The notes: generated by a model not told the origin, from the letters alone. Numbered from the stretch's first letter, positions 8,934 to 17,850 are shown. The stretch is 64,000 bases of DNA from Fibrobacter succinogenes (GCA_902762795.1 CACWPM010000002.1:62001-126000); one strand, 5' to 3'. Program-made: numbers and translations.

Positions 8934-10106
8934 TTATTTCTTCACCAATCCGAGTTTCTCGAAAATTTCATTCCAACGCTGCATGATATTGGGGAGTTCG
9001 TAATATTTGGCCCGCTCGATTGCATTTTTTTGCAAGTCATGGCGGTATTGTTCATCCGTGATAACTTTGCAAATTGCGCCTGCTATGGCGTTATCGTCAT
9101 CGGGTGGGCAAATGAGACCTTGCGCATCGTTCTCGATGATTTCTCGCTGGCGCCCTTTGTAGTCGCAAGCGATGCTGGCGCATCCCTGGCTCATCGCTTC
9201 GGTGAGTACCATGCCAAAACCTTCGTAACGGCTGCTTAAAACAAAAATTTCCGCTTTTTCAAATTGCTTTTGAATGTCGATGAAACCTAGAAAATCTACT
9301 CTGTCTGTAATTCCTAGTTTTTGGCAAGCTTTTAATAAAGGCTGTTTGTTGCCGCCACCTGCAATTTTAAGTTTCCAGTCCGGGTAGCTTTTGTGGATTT
9401 TCGCCCATGCCATTAAAAGCAGGTCGAAACCCTTATAGAGGCTATCGTCAAGCCTTCCTGCGGCAAGAATGATTTTTTCTTTTGGAGGAATGCTTTTTAA
9501 AGGCTCGTATGTTAAAGGATTGGGAAGAACGCTTACTTTTTTCATGAAGTTGGCGTCCATTTTTTTCTCTAGAACTAATTTATCCGCTTCGGTCAGGACA
9601 GTCAAAAAATCATAGTCCCGGCTGTCGATGAATTTTTCCTTTTCTCCTTGCGGTGAAAGAGGCGCGTAGTCGGGGCGCTCGAAGGGATTGTGGTCGGTGA
9701 CGATAATCGGAGTGTGCCTTTTGATCTTATTTAAAGCCCTTTTGACTCTTTGGTAAAATTCCGGCATGACAATTACAATTGTATCTGGATTTCGCGCTTG
9801 TATAACATTGGCGAGTCGCTTGCTTCTGAAAAATCTTGGAAGGTTGTTCCAAATTCTTTCGAAAAAGCGACTTGTGGTTTTGTTTAATTTGACGAAATCT
9901 ATTAGCCGTGCTAATATTTTTGCAGAAGGTTGAAATTGCCGGATGACGGTGATTTGCTGCGGTACGTTATATTTTATGGGCGTAAATAAGGTATCGAGTA
10001 CGATGCTTACGTTATGACCTTGTTTGTTAAAACCTTTTGCCCATAGAGACGCGACTCGCTCTGCGCCGCCGTTGTCCAGGGAACGCACGTAAATTAAAAT
10101 ATTCAT
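8934..10106 (-). CDS. Glycosyltransferase family 4 (GT-B)
   Basis: 390 residues. The N-terminus MNILIYVRSLDNGGAERV is the classic GT4 start with the acceptor-side Gly pair. The C-terminal donor domain shows ILAAGRLDDSLYKGFDLL and SSRYEGFGMVLTEAMSQG, the EX7E motif. A retaining transferase acting in the cytoplasm on a lipid-linked glycan. It lies between the TupA-like gene (10 bases upstream) and the BY-kinase gene, all on the minus strand. Donor sugar unknown. Confidence 0.92.
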   Translation of the reverse strand: MNILIYVRSLDNGGAERVASLWAKGFNKQGHNVSIVLDTLFTPIKYNVPQQITVIRQFQPSAKILARLIDFVKLNKTTSRFFERIWNNLPRFFRSKRLANVIQARNPDTIVIVMPEFYQRVKRALNKIKRHTPIIVTDHNPFERPDYAPLSPQGEKEKFIDSRDYDFLTVLTEADKLVLEKKMDANFMKKVSVLPNPLTYEPLKSIPPKEKIILAAGRLDDSLYKGFDLLLMAWAKIHKSYPDWKLKIAGGGNKQPLLKACQKLGITDRVDFLGFIDIQKQFEKAEIFVLSSRYEGFGMVLTEAMSQGCASIACDYKGRQREIIENDAQGLICPPDDDNAIAGAICKVITDEQYRHDLQKNAIERAKYYELPNIMQRWNEIFEKLGLVKK

Positions 10107-10116
10107 GTTCGGATAC

Positions 10117-11418
10117 TCAATTAGATTTCGCGATAGAAGAAATGTCTATTTGCTCGCCCCATTTATTTTCCCATGTCGTGGGGTATATGTGGGTGAAGCC
10201 ACCGTTATGGAAAAAGGTCATTTCGCCAAAATAAACATTCCCGTTGATTTCGTAAAAATCAACTCTTACATGGGGAATTCCCATGGATAATGTTGCTGCC
10301 AATTTTTTCATTTCTTCAAAACAATGTGGCTTCGGTGGCGCGATGAAAGAGTTCGGGTCTTTCATTCTCATGTCCAAACGGTTGAAGTCCATGTCGAAAA
10401 AATCAGTAGAAGGGAATTCCGCCTTATCGCGGGAAACGTACATGACCTGGGGTGTTCCGTTAAAACAAAAGAACTTGTAATCTCGGATGGATTTTTCTAA
10501 AGCGAGTTCTCTGTTTTGATGATGCTTTATATACAGTTCCTTGCCGTTTATTTCTAAGCGAACTTGTCCGTTCATGCTGTTTACGGGAAGCTCGATCATT
10601 TCGCCCCATTCTTTGTCCCAAATGCGTTTTTTTTCGCTACCGCCAAATGAGTATTGCCCGACGATGAACTTTTCGCCAATTTCGTAAAAATTGATTTTTG
10701 CCAAGTCCTTCATCTTTTCAAAATGGGGTGGCAGAACCGTTTTATCGGTATTCGCTATATCTTGAAGCTGGAGACTGTTCCCGTTTCCATCGAAATAGTT
10801 GAAGAAGGATAGATTGCTTTTTTCTTTTCGATTGGCTACAACCAATAAAAAATTTGATAACCCTTTTAACGTGTAAAATTTGTAATCGCGAAGTTCTCTG
10901 CTATCCGCGTCTTCCATATATTTTTCTGCAATAATGCGCGGGGGAACGTTTTTGTAGGGCCATTCGCGTGTGACGTAAAAGTAATTACGTTTCAAACACT
11001 TGGTGATTTTTTTTCTAGCTCTTTCTTTGTCAAATTTTGACTTGTCATTGCAAATGACCAATCCTGCGGAATCGTGCGTGCATTTTAATACGAACTGATT
11101 TGGCAGTTTGGAAAAATCGATGTCATCGAATTTTTCCCAGACACCGAGAGTGGGGATGATGTATTTTTCCCCAATTTTATCGGCAACCCATTTTTTTACG
11201 GCGTATTTATCTACGAGTGTTGTATAAAGTGGATTGCGATTGTATAATTTTAGCCAATTCAGCTTTTCGTTAAATGTTTTTGGATGGCGAAAATTGGGCA
11301 ACCTGCCCAAGTGCGTTAGATAGAGAATTTTTATGTCTAGCTTGTCGGATAAAAATTTAAAGCACCCGTGAAAATGCAAATGAAGACAAACCTTTTTAAT
11401 AAAAGTACTTAAATCCAT
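10117..11418 (-). CDS. TupA-like ATP-grasp protein with internal duplication
   Basis: 433 residues, well above the roughly 290-300 usual for TupA-like ATP-grasp proteins of polysaccharide loci. The N-terminal part is normal: [42 protein letters not shown]. The C-terminal half occurs twice. Residues about 177-278 ([44 protein letters not shown]) repeat as about 311-425 ([45 protein letters not shown]). Only the second copy keeps the acidic metal-binding type of segment ([17 protein letters not shown]). The family is thought to ligate amino acids or similar groups to glycans. It overlaps by two bases the open frame upstream of sppA on the other strand. Confidence 0.85.
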   Translation of the reverse strand: MDLSTFIKKVCLHLHFHGCFKFLSDKLDIKILYLTHLGRLPNFRHPKTFNEKLNWLKLYNRNPLYTTLVDKYAVKKWVADKIGEKYIIPTLGVWEKFDDIDFSKLPNQFVLKCTHDSAGLVICNDKSKFDKERARKKITKCLKRNYFYVTREWPYKNVPPRIIAEKYMEDADSRELRDYKFYTLKGLSNFLLVVANRKEKSNLSFFNYFDGNGNSLQLQDIANTDKTVLPPHFEKMKDLAKINFYEIGEKFIVGQYSFGGSEKKRIWDKEWGEMIELPVNSMNGQVRLEINGKELYIKHHQNRELALEKSIRDYKFFCFNGTPQVMYVSRDKAEFPSTDFFDMDFNRLDMRMKDPNSFIAPPKPHCFEEMKKLAATLSMGIPHVRVDFYEINGNVYFGEMTFFHNGGFTHIYPTTWENKWGEQIDISSIAKSN

Positions 11419-11512
11419 GATAATCCTTATCGCTTCGATAAATAGTTTGCTTCAAACCGCCATCATTCCTAAATCATGCATAACGCAAAATAGCAATTTT
11501 TCTATTATATCA

Positions 11513-13810
11513 ATGATGAGAAAAATTGTTATACCGCTATTTTCAATATCTGTATCGGCGTTCGCTTACCTTCCTGGCGAGGCTGGTTTTGTCTCACTTG
11601 AAGGGGCGCATGGAATTTTCGGAAATCCGGCTGGCCTTTCGGCCTTGGATTCCAAGGGCGCGCTCGTGTCGTACAATTTCGACGATGGAATAACCGAGTT
11701 TCGCGTTGGGGGAAACCTGGATCGCATCGGGGCTGGCTTCGAGTACCGCTTTAATGAAAAGGGAATGGATGAATCGCGCTGGAACTTGACGCATGGTTTT
11801 CCGCTCTTTGATCGTAGCGTTTTTTGGGGTGGCCGCATTACGGCGTTTCGCAGTGCCGACTTCGAGGGGACTGAGTGGACTTATTCCCCGGGGCTCTTGA
11901 TTCGCCCGTTCCGTATGCTGTCGCTGGGTTACTCCTGCGAAAACTTGCTGTACTTTGGTCCTGCTTCTATGGAACGAATCCATAATGCTGGTGCGACAAT
12001 TCGTCTAGGCGATGCTTTTGGCGTGAGCTATGATGTCGAAAATTGGAAAGAGCACCGGTTGCTTTTGGAACTTTCGCTTTTGGGGTTCCGCTTTGGATTC
12101 AAGATGCCATTGTACGGTGATGACGATGAATACTCGTTGACGATATCGATGCCGCTTGGAGGACATCTGGACGCTTCTCTCAAAATCTTTGATGATTTTT
12201 TGCCGAAAGGGGGAAGTATCGGTTTCCATGCGGCTCGTAGTGCGCGGGCGACGCGCTCAGCGCAGATTGTCCGTGTGCCGCTCAACATGGACGTGACCGA
12301 AGTAGAAAAGAATATGTTTTTTTTGGGGGCTTCTTCAATTGGGCTCATGAAAGTTCGTAATTTATTCGAACATCTGCTCCGTGATCCGTCTAGTAGGCTT
12401 GTCGTGCTTGATTTTTCGGGTTATAGCGCCAACTTGGCGATTTCTGAAGAAATCAACCGTTACGTGAAAAAGCTCAAGGCCCGTGGAGGCCTTGTAATTG
12501 CCTACATGGATGATGTTCGTCCATCTGTGCTTATGGCTGCTGCCAATGTGGACCGCATTGTTGTAGAACCTTCGGCTCATTTTACTTGGCTCGGGCTAGG
12601 TGGTGGGTTGACATTCTACAAGGGACTTTTGGATAAATTAGGTGTCAAGGTTGAATTTTTGCGTCATGGCGCTTACAAGTCGGCCGTGGAACCCTATACG
12701 GCAGATTCCATGTCGGTCGAGACTCGTGAAAATGTGGGAACGCTTTATAAGGATGTCTGGGAAGTAATCCGTAGGCGCCTTGCGGGTCGCTTGAGAAATG
12801 GAAGTGTGTCTGTCAATGCGGAAAAGCTGGACGAACTCGCGCAAAAACCTGTCATCACGGCGAATGGTGCAAAAAAAGTTGGCCTTGCGGATACGCTACT
12901 TTATATAGATCAAGTCCCGGGCTATGCGCTGAAGACTTTTTTCGGGATAGACGTGCCTTATGCCGGCTTTAGAACGTGGACTCCGTCGGATGCTAAAATT
13001 TTTGATGAAAGTTGGCGCCATCGTTCAAAAGTCGCCCTGTTGAATATCAATGGGACAATCAATTCCCGTATGGAAGAATCTATATTGGAAAATTTGCGGA
13101 AGCTTCCAGGGATGGGCGTGAAGGCGCTTCTTTTGCGGATCTCATCCCCTGGTGGAAATGCGATTGCCTCTGACAAAATTTGGGGGGCGCTCAAGAATTT
13201 GAATAAGTTTAAGATCCCCATTGTCGCAAGCATTGGTAGCGTTGGGGCTTCGGGAGCCTATTATATTGCTTGCGGAGCCGATAAGATAATTGCGGAACCG
13301 TTTGCAATTGTTGGAAGCATCGGGATTTATGGTGGTAAAATCGACGCTTCTGGCTTGATGCAGAAAATCGGACTTAAAGTTGAAACGGTGAAGACAAACG
13401 ATTATTCGGATGCTCGTTCTTTTATGCGTCCGTGGACGGATGTGGAAAAGGCGGCTTTGCAGGAATACATGGATGATTTCTATAACCGCTTTACGGGAGT
13501 TGTTTCCCAGGCAACGGGAATTGACCAGGCCGTGGTCGATTCTCTGTATGGTGGTGGCCGTGTGATGGTTGGCTGGAAGGCGAAAGAGGCTGGGCTTGTG
13601 CACGGCCTGGGCGGATTTGACGACGCTCTTGACGAAGTTCGCAAGCTAGCCGATATCCCGAAATCTACAGAAATTGAACTGCTCCAGTTGAATACGGAGG
13701 ATTCTTTCGTTGTTCCGTTTGCGAATACGAAATCGCTAGGAAACTTTATTCGAGATATGGAACGTACGCAGTTCTGGGCGATAGAACCAGCTCTAGTTGA
13801 TGGTTATTAG
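11513..13810 (+). CDS. sppA: SppA-type signal peptide peptidase (S49) with N-terminal barrel-like domain
   Basis: 765 residues from ATG 11513 (11516 is an equal choice). This start gives the signal [17 protein letters not shown], while an upstream start in the same frame would put 32 odd residues before it. About 240 residues then read like outer-membrane beta strands ([17 protein letters not shown]). Two S49 repeats follow. The general-base Lys is in [11 protein letters not shown] (about 389) in the first repeat, and the nucleophile Ser in SVGASGAYY (about 580) in the second, as in 67-kDa SppA. It should degrade cleaved signal peptides or membrane-protein fragments. Convergent or divergent neighbours give no operon. 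Confidence 0.88.
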   Translation: MMRKIVIPLFSISVSAFAYLPGEAGFVSLEGAHGIFGNPAGLSALDSKGALVSYNFDDGITEFRVGGNLDRIGAGFEYRFNEKGMDESRWNLTHGFPLFDRSVFWGGRITAFRSADFEGTEWTYSPGLLIRPFRMLSLGYSCENLLYFGPASMERIHNAGATIRLGDAFGVSYDVENWKEHRLLLELSLLGFRFGFKMPLYGDDDEYSLTISMPLGGHLDASLKIFDDFLPKGGSIGFHAARSARATRSAQIVRVPLNMDVTEVEKNMFFLGASSIGLMKVRNLFEHLLRDPSSRLVVLDFSGYSANLAISEEINRYVKKLKARGGLVIAYMDDVRPSVLMAAANVDRIVVEPSAHFTWLGLGGGLTFYKGLLDKLGVKVEFLRHGAYKSAVEPYTADSMSVETRENVGTLYKDVWEVIRRRLAGRLRNGSVSVNAEKLDELAQKPVITANGAKKVGLADTLLYIDQVPGYALKTFFGIDVPYAGFRTWTPSDAKIFDESWRHRSKVALLNINGTINSRMEESILENLRKLPGMGVKALLLRISSPGGNAIASDKIWGALKNLNKFKIPIVASIGSVGASGAYYIACGADKIIAEPFAIVGSIGIYGGKIDASGLMQKIGLKVETVKTNDYSDARSFMRPWTDVEKAALQEYMDDFYNRFTGVVSQATGIDQAVVDSLYGGGRVMVGWKAKEAGLVHGLGGFDDALDEVRKLADIPKSTEIELLQLNTEDSFVVPFANTKSLGNFIRDMERTQFWAIEPALVDGY

Positions 13811-13868
13811 TCAATAGGCGGTGGCTATGTTATTCTCGTGCATTTTGTCATGCCCAAACGATTAAAGA

Positions 13869-13981
13869 TGTCGTCCTCGACCGTCAGGGAGGGGATCCAT
13901 AATGATCAGAAATATGTGTATGGATTCCGTTGCAATTGTAGAGCAAGAAATAATGGTTCCCCCTCCGCTTCGAGGATGACA
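13869..13981. repeat. Inverted-repeat element with GTCATCCT-type ends
   Basis: The left arm at 13869-13900 (TGTCGTCCTCGA ... GGGGATCCAT) is an imperfect reverse complement of the right arm at 13953-13981 (ATGGTTCCCC ... CGAGGATGACA), with about 50 bases between. It is the same family as the GTCATCCT segments near 16155 and 39070. It looks like a small non-coding palindromic (MITE- or REP-like) element downstream of sppA. Confidence 0.6.
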
Positions 13982-14009
13982 GCTCCAGAATGACATTGTA
14001 AAAAATTTT

Positions 14010-14037
14010 GGTAATTATTAACTGTAATTAGTAACTG
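14010..14037. repeat. Degenerate 7-bp tandem repeats (site 1)
   Basis: Reads in steps of seven: GGTAATT ATTAACT GTAATTA GTAACTG. It ends just before the GGAGGTG ribosome site of the DUF21/CBS gene. The units resemble those at 16231-16272 and 17740-17781. Confidence 0.55.
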
Positions 14038-14055
14038 CGCCGGAGGTGCAAAATT

Positions 14056-15111
14056 ATGTTTGAAATCGCTTTAACTGTTTTTTGCTGCCTTTTGGCTTCG
14101 GCGTTTTGCTCTGTGACCGAGGCATCTTTTTATAGCGTCCCGCCTTCTACGGTGGAAGTCTTGGAACGCCAAAAGAAGTTTACGGCACGTTATCTAAAAC
14201 ATGTGAAGGATAATATCGACCGTTATATTGCTTCGGTGTTGGTAGTGAATACTGTTGCGAATACGGTGGGCGCGTCTTTGGCGACGGCTCTTGCGGTGAA
14301 ACGCTTGTCGCCTTCGGCTGCGATGCTACTCCCGGTTGTGCTCACCATTCTCATTTTGCTCTTTGGTGAAATTACTCCGAAAACGCTTGGCGTGAAACAA
14401 GCTAAAATTTGTGCGCCGCTTGTGGCCGTGCCGTTTTATTACATTACTAAAATTCTAGGCTGGACGGGTATTATTTGGCTTTGCCTTACGCTTACAAAAC
14501 GTTGGACCCGCGAAGATAAAGAGAAAAAAGATGTGAGCATTGAAGACATCAACAGCCTTGTGAGTCTAGGACTGCGCGAAGATGTGATCGACCGCCAACA
14601 GGCGCTTGTCATCAAGAACATTCTTTCGCTCAAGTCGCTCCCCGTGCGTCGTGTGATGACTCCGCGTCAGGTCGTGTTTACGCTCCCTGCCGATAGTACG
14701 ATTGGCGAGACTCTTGACGAGCGAGGCAATTGGCCTTTTTCGAGAGTTCCGCTTTACGATAATAAGAAGGACAATTGGATCGGCATTGTGCTTCGTCGCG
14801 ATGCTTACAATAAGCTCGCTGAAGGTCAGCGCGATGTGAAACTTCGCCAACTTATGCGACCGATGCAGCTTGTGCCTGATAGCCTCATGACGGACAAACT
14901 TTTGCTGCGATTCCTCAAACAGCGTGGACATATGGTGGGTGTAGTTGACGAATTCGGAGCGATTGCGGGTATTGCGAGCCTAGAAGACGTGCTCGAAGAA
15001 ATCCTCGGTCGCGAAATCGTCGATGAATTTGATGTCGCCGTGAACTTACAAGAAACTGCACGTCGCAAGTCAAAAGCGCTTGCGAGCATGAGGAAGAATA
15101 GTAGACAGTAG
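14056..15111 (+). CDS. DUF21/CBS-domain membrane protein (CNNM/CorC-like)
   Basis: 351 residues. The DUF21 (CNNM transmembrane) domain covers about 1-150 with three or four spans, including AMLLPVVLTILILLFGEITPKTLG, whose GEITPKTLG is the family signature. A CBS pair covers about 190-315 (VRRVMTPRQVVF, VVDEFGAIAGIASLEDVLEEILG). The extra C-terminal CorC/HlyC domain of longer members is absent. Such proteins take part in Mg/Co efflux or homeostasis. ATG 14056 has a good GGAGGTG site. The last codons and the stop lie inside a 7-bp tandem repeat, so the C-terminus (NSRQ) has been shaped by the repeat. Confidence 0.9.
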   Translation: MFEIALTVFCCLLASAFCSVTEASFYSVPPSTVEVLERQKKFTARYLKHVKDNIDRYIASVLVVNTVANTVGASLATALAVKRLSPSAAMLLPVVLTILILLFGEITPKTLGVKQAKICAPLVAVPFYYITKILGWTGIIWLCLTLTKRWTREDKEKKDVSIEDINSLVSLGLREDVIDRQQALVIKNILSLKSLPVRRVMTPRQVVFTLPADSTIGETLDERGNWPFSRVPLYDNKKDNWIGIVLRRDAYNKLAEGQRDVKLRQLMRPMQLVPDSLMTDKLLLRFLKQRGHMVGVVDEFGAIAGIASLEDVLEEILGREIVDEFDVAVNLQETARRKSKALASMRKNSRQ

Positions 15112-15135
15112 ACAGTAGACGGTAGGAAGGAAGAA
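15101..15135. repeat. 7-bp tandem repeats over the end of the DUF21/CBS gene (site 2)
   Basis: GTAGACA GTAGACA GTAGACG GTAGGAA GGAAGAA, five units in register. The first units contain the stop codon of the upstream gene (15109-15111). Confidence 0.75.
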
Positions 15136-15150
15136 GGCGAGTACCGCGTT

Positions 15151-15197
15151 GTGCTTGCACGAATATGGCTGAGCCGTTTGGCAAGACGCGAAGCGTC
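15151..15197. repeat. Two-hairpin dispersed element, copy A
   Basis: Hairpin GTGC-TT-GCAC (15151-15160), then ATATGGCTGAGCC, TTGGC, then hairpin GACGC-gaa-GCGTC (15185-15197). It matches copy B at 38969-39016, where both stems have different sequence but still pair. Confidence 0.55.
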
Positions 15198-15300
15198 AAT
15201 GTTGCGGCCACAGTCATTCTTCGCTAGGAGAATCCATATTTTTTATTTTACGTTTGCGTAAGAAATCCTGTGAATCCGGAATTGTCGCTTGAGTTGTTTT

Positions 15301-16000
15301 CTAATAAACTATTTTTCGGGCTGTGTTGTTTTTTAGTTTCTTCCCGATTGCATCCCGGTTGCGTTTCTTGACAATGTTCTCTTTGCGTGCCCTTGTGTTT
15401 TTTATAGCAGATGAGTTGTTTGGAAAAACTGTGTAATTAGCGACGACTATGGCTATAGGTGTATAGGAACATGTGTTGTTGCAATAATTGTTGACGTATG
15501 CAGAGTATCCTTCTATATAAATCGAATCGGAAGCGTTTACATCAAGATTTTGGGGAATGTAAATATAGCTGGAATCAAGAACGTTTCCCATGACAGGATC
15601 TCCATCGGGCATAATTTTAAAGAGCTTCAAAGAAATGCGTTTTGCGAACATGATGGGTTGATTGTTGGTGGCCTCGGCCGAATTTTTTCCCTTTATAGAG
15701 CACCTTAAATGAACAGTTTTCTTTCTGCTGTTGCTCAAAAATGCAGGCGTCTTTATTCCACACACTGTCGATGATTCCCGAAATGTTGATGGTGTGCTCT
15801 AAGGAAGGTCTCGTTGCTGGGTCTGGATACTTTTCTTCTGTGCTTTCATATTTGGTGTTTATAGAAAAAACTTGCATCCCCAGTGCTGCTGAAATCTGCA
15901 TGCACGCCGGAATGGCGTCACACCGATCGTTTGTGTTTGGTGATGTTTGTGCCAAAACTGAAATAGAAAAAAAGATAACTATAAAGAATAAAGTTCTCAT
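15301..16000 (-). pseudogene. Frameshifted secreted protein of unknown function
   Basis: The 5' part starts at ATG 16000 with a signal peptide (MRTLFFIVIFFSISVLAQ) and reads to about 15680. The rest is in the next frame to the stop at 15301. The frames meet in a run of six A (coding strand, at 15673-15678, read from plus-strand T's) after codons for LYKGK. With five A, one protein of about 230 residues results, joining KENCSFKVLYKGK to NSAEATNNQP. The C-terminal part is Asn/Tyr-rich and ends in a basic tail. It could be a real inactivation, a phase-variable homopolymer or a sequencing error. No family recognised. Confidence 0.65.
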
Positions 16001-16125
16001 AAAAAGATAAAATAAAAAAAAGAAAAATTATTTTGTAAAAAATATCACTAATGTCCGCTAAAAATTTAACATAAAAAGAGATCGTCAAAAAGGTCGAGGC
16101 TTTGCCCCATCCATTTTTTAGTTGG

Positions 16126-16153
16126 TAGAGCTTAGAACTTAGAGCTTAGGGAC
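16126..16153. repeat. 7-bp tandem repeats (site 3)
   Basis: TAGAGCT TAGAACT TAGAGCT TAGGGAC, four units in register, ending where the GTCATCCT-type repeat begins. Confidence 0.75.
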
Positions 16154-16230
16154 GTCATCCTGGAGCGTAGCGACGGGACCCATTATTTCTCGTGTCTACA
16201 TTTGGGAGGGGATCTAATGACGTATTTCTA

Positions 16231-16272
16231 ATGACCATTGACCGATGACCAATAACCAATAACTAGTAACTC
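16231..16272. repeat. 7-bp tandem repeats (site 4)
   Basis: ATGACCA TTGACCG ATGACCA ATAACCA ATAACTA GTAACTC, six units in register. It lies about 100 bases upstream of the rplM promoter. Confidence 0.8.
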
Positions 16273-16371
16273 CGTCCTCTACATTACATTAATTCTACTA
16301 ATTCTATCAATTAATAGAATGCTTAACCCTTAAAAATACTACTTTTTTTCAAAAAATTGACTTTTTTACCC

Positions 16372-16400
16372 TTGGACGTCTTCCTGAAATCATCTATATT
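16372..16400 (+). promoter_or_regulatory. Sigma-70-type promoter of rplM-rpsI
   Basis: The -35 TTGGAC (16372-16377), 17-bp spacer and -10 TATATT (16395-16400) put the start near 16407. The leader then carries an AGAGGA ribosome site (16447-16452) before ATG 16458. Confidence 0.65.
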
Positions 16401-16457
16401 TACCTTGCTTTTCTCGGGGCGCCTTTGCCCTGGAATTTCACTCACTAGAGGATTTAC

Positions 16458-16886
16458 ATGAAAACCATTACGGTAAACCCGAAGACTGTCTCCCGCAAGT
16501 GGAAGCTTGTGGACGCAGCTGACAAGCCGATGGGACGCGTTGCAAGCGAAGTTGCTCGTCTCCTCATGGGCAAGCATAAGGCCATCTATTCCCCGAACGT
16601 CGATACTGGCGACTTCGTGGTTGTCATTAACGCTGAAAAGGTTGCTGTTTCCGGCAACAAGGCTCTCCAGAAGCAGTATTTCCACCACACTGGCCACATC
16701 GCCGGTGAACGTTGGATCAACTTTGCCGACCTTTTGGCAAAGCACCCGACTGCTCCGCTCGAAGCTGCCATCTGGGGCATGCTCCCGCACAGCGCTCTTG
16801 GCCACAAGATGATCAAGAAACTCAAGATTTTTGCAGGTGCCGAACATCCGTTCGCTGCCCAGAAACCCGAAGTCGTAGAACTTTAA
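16458..16886 (+). CDS. rplM: 50S ribosomal protein L13
   Basis: 142 residues, the standard bacterial length. Begins MKTITVNPKTVSRKWKLVDA, with the L13 signature around GDFVVVINAEKVAVSGNK, then AIWGMLPH and a C-terminal LKIFAGAEHPFAAQKP. A 50S assembly protein that binds 23S rRNA early. In the usual rplM-rpsI pair, it precedes rpsI by 18 bases. It has its own promoter at 16372-16400. Codon use is strongly biased, as expected for a highly expressed gene. Confidence 0.98.
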   Translation: MKTITVNPKTVSRKWKLVDAADKPMGRVASEVARLLMGKHKAIYSPNVDTGDFVVVINAEKVAVSGNKALQKQYFHHTGHIAGERWINFADLLAKHPTAPLEAAIWGMLPHSALGHKMIKKLKIFAGAEHPFAAQKPEVVEL

Positions 16887-16904
16887 TTTAGAACGGAGAA
16901 AACT

Positions 16905-17309
16905 ATGGCTACAGCAAAAAATAAGAAGATCTACCGCGGCACTGGCCGTCGCAAGAACGCTATCGCCGCTGTGATCCTGAAGCCGGGTACCGGCAAGCGC
17001 ACAATCAATGGTCGTGATTTCAAGGAATACTTCCATTCTGAAGTGCAAGACATGATTGCAAATCTTCCGTTCGCCATCCTCGGCAACGCTGAAGAATGGG
17101 ACGTCGAAGTTACCGCTCGTGGCGGTGGCATCGCCGGCCAGATGGGCGCAGTCCGTCTCGGCATCTCCCGCGCACTCGTTGCTAACGATGCAGAAGTGAA
17201 GCCGGCTCTCAAGAAGGAAGGCCTCATGACTCGTGACGCACGTGCCGTTGAACGTAAGAAGTTTGGCCGCAAGAAGGCTCGTAAGCACTTCCAGTTCAGC
17301 AAGCGCTAA
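16905..17309 (+). CDS. rpsI: 30S ribosomal protein S9
   Basis: 134 residues. IYRGTGRRKNAIAAVILKPG at the start and the conserved basic C-terminus RKKFGRKKARKHFQFSKR, whose last residues reach the P-site tRNA. RGGGIAGQMGAVRLGISRAL is the core S9 motif. Co-transcribed with rplM and followed by a strong intrinsic terminator at 17331-17360. Confidence 0.98.
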   Translation: MATAKNKKIYRGTGRRKNAIAAVILKPGTGKRTINGRDFKEYFHSEVQDMIANLPFAILGNAEEWDVEVTARGGGIAGQMGAVRLGISRALVANDAEVKPALKKEGLMTRDARAVERKKFGRKKARKHFQFSKR

Positions 17310-17330
17310 TCTGCGAATTTGCTTTTACGG

Positions 17331-17360
17331 AAAACCCTGGCAGATGCCAGGGTTTTCTTT
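17331..17360 (+). terminator. Intrinsic terminator of rplM-rpsI
   Basis: Stem AAAACCCTGGC (17331-17341), loop AGAT, stem GCCAGGGTTTT (17346-17356), followed by CTTT. An 11-bp perfect stem 22 bases after the rpsI stop. Confidence 0.9.
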
Positions 17361-17435
17361 GCTTGTGGCTTTTGTGCGTTTGTTGAGGAATTTTTAAGGC
17401 TGAATATAGTGCGCAAGAGGCTTTTTGTGATAGAT

Positions 17436-17653
17436 GTACCTATAAATGTCTAAAAAAGCTCTTTTTATAGGTACAAAAAACGGGAAAATAGGGGGAATAG
17501 ATGATTTCCGTATCGCGAACGTACCTATAAAAAACGAATGAAAGCATTTTTATCGGTATTTATGGACTTCGAACGGATAAAATATGTGTTTGTTTGTACG
17601 TAATTTCGAAAAATGTACCTATAAAAACAATCAAAAAATTGTTTTATAGGTAC
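17436..17653. repeat. Array of three 39-bp palindromes (GTACCTATAAA / TTTATAGGTAC), array A
   Basis: Units at 17436-17474, 17521-17559 and 17615-17653, each exactly 39 bp. Each starts GTACCTATAAA and ends TTTATAGGTAC (the middle unit is degraded to TTTATCGGTAT on the right). The middles differ. Spacers are 46 and 55 bp. The region 17361-17951 has no gene otherwise. Array B at 55540-55800 has four more units. Both arrays are followed by an AAGCTT-containing palindromic stretch and then by 7-bp tandem repeats, so a composite element is likely. Confidence 0.9.
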
Positions 17654-17739
17654 GTTCCCCCAAAAAATGCTTAAAAAGCTTGTTAATTTATTGCAAATTC
17701 GGGGCGACATTCTTAAAACAACCTATGAAATCGTGCACA

Positions 17740-17781
17740 ATAACTATTGGCTGGTGACCATCGACCAGAAACTAGTGACTC
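17740..17781. repeat. 7-bp tandem repeats (site 5)
   Basis: ATAACTA TTGGCTG GTGACCA TCGACCA GAAACTA GTGACTC, in register and close to site 4 in sequence. Lies 86 bases after array A. Confidence 0.7.
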
Positions 17782-17850
17782 CTCTGCTTGTAAATGTCTG
17801 GTAATTGTTAACCTGTCGACGGTGGATGCCTCCAGGGCGTTCCCGTGTTG

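Larger units (their letters stand above)
16001..16457. other. Intergenic region: repeats, then rplM promoter and leader
   Basis: No gene seen. It holds 7-bp repeats at 16126-16153, a GTCATCCTGGAGCG segment at 16154-16167 running to GGACCCATTATTTCTCG, a second heptad block at 16231-16272, and then the rplM promoter and a leader of about 50 bases. Confidence 0.6.

Noticed and set aside
16458..17288. Long open frame on the minus strand opposite rplM-rpsI
   Set aside because: It arises from the strong codon bias of the two ribosomal genes on the other strand.
17436..17653. CRISPR array
   Set aside because: The repeats are palindromes with variable centres and only seven copies in two places; spacing is 23-55 bp and not uniform, and no cas genes are present.
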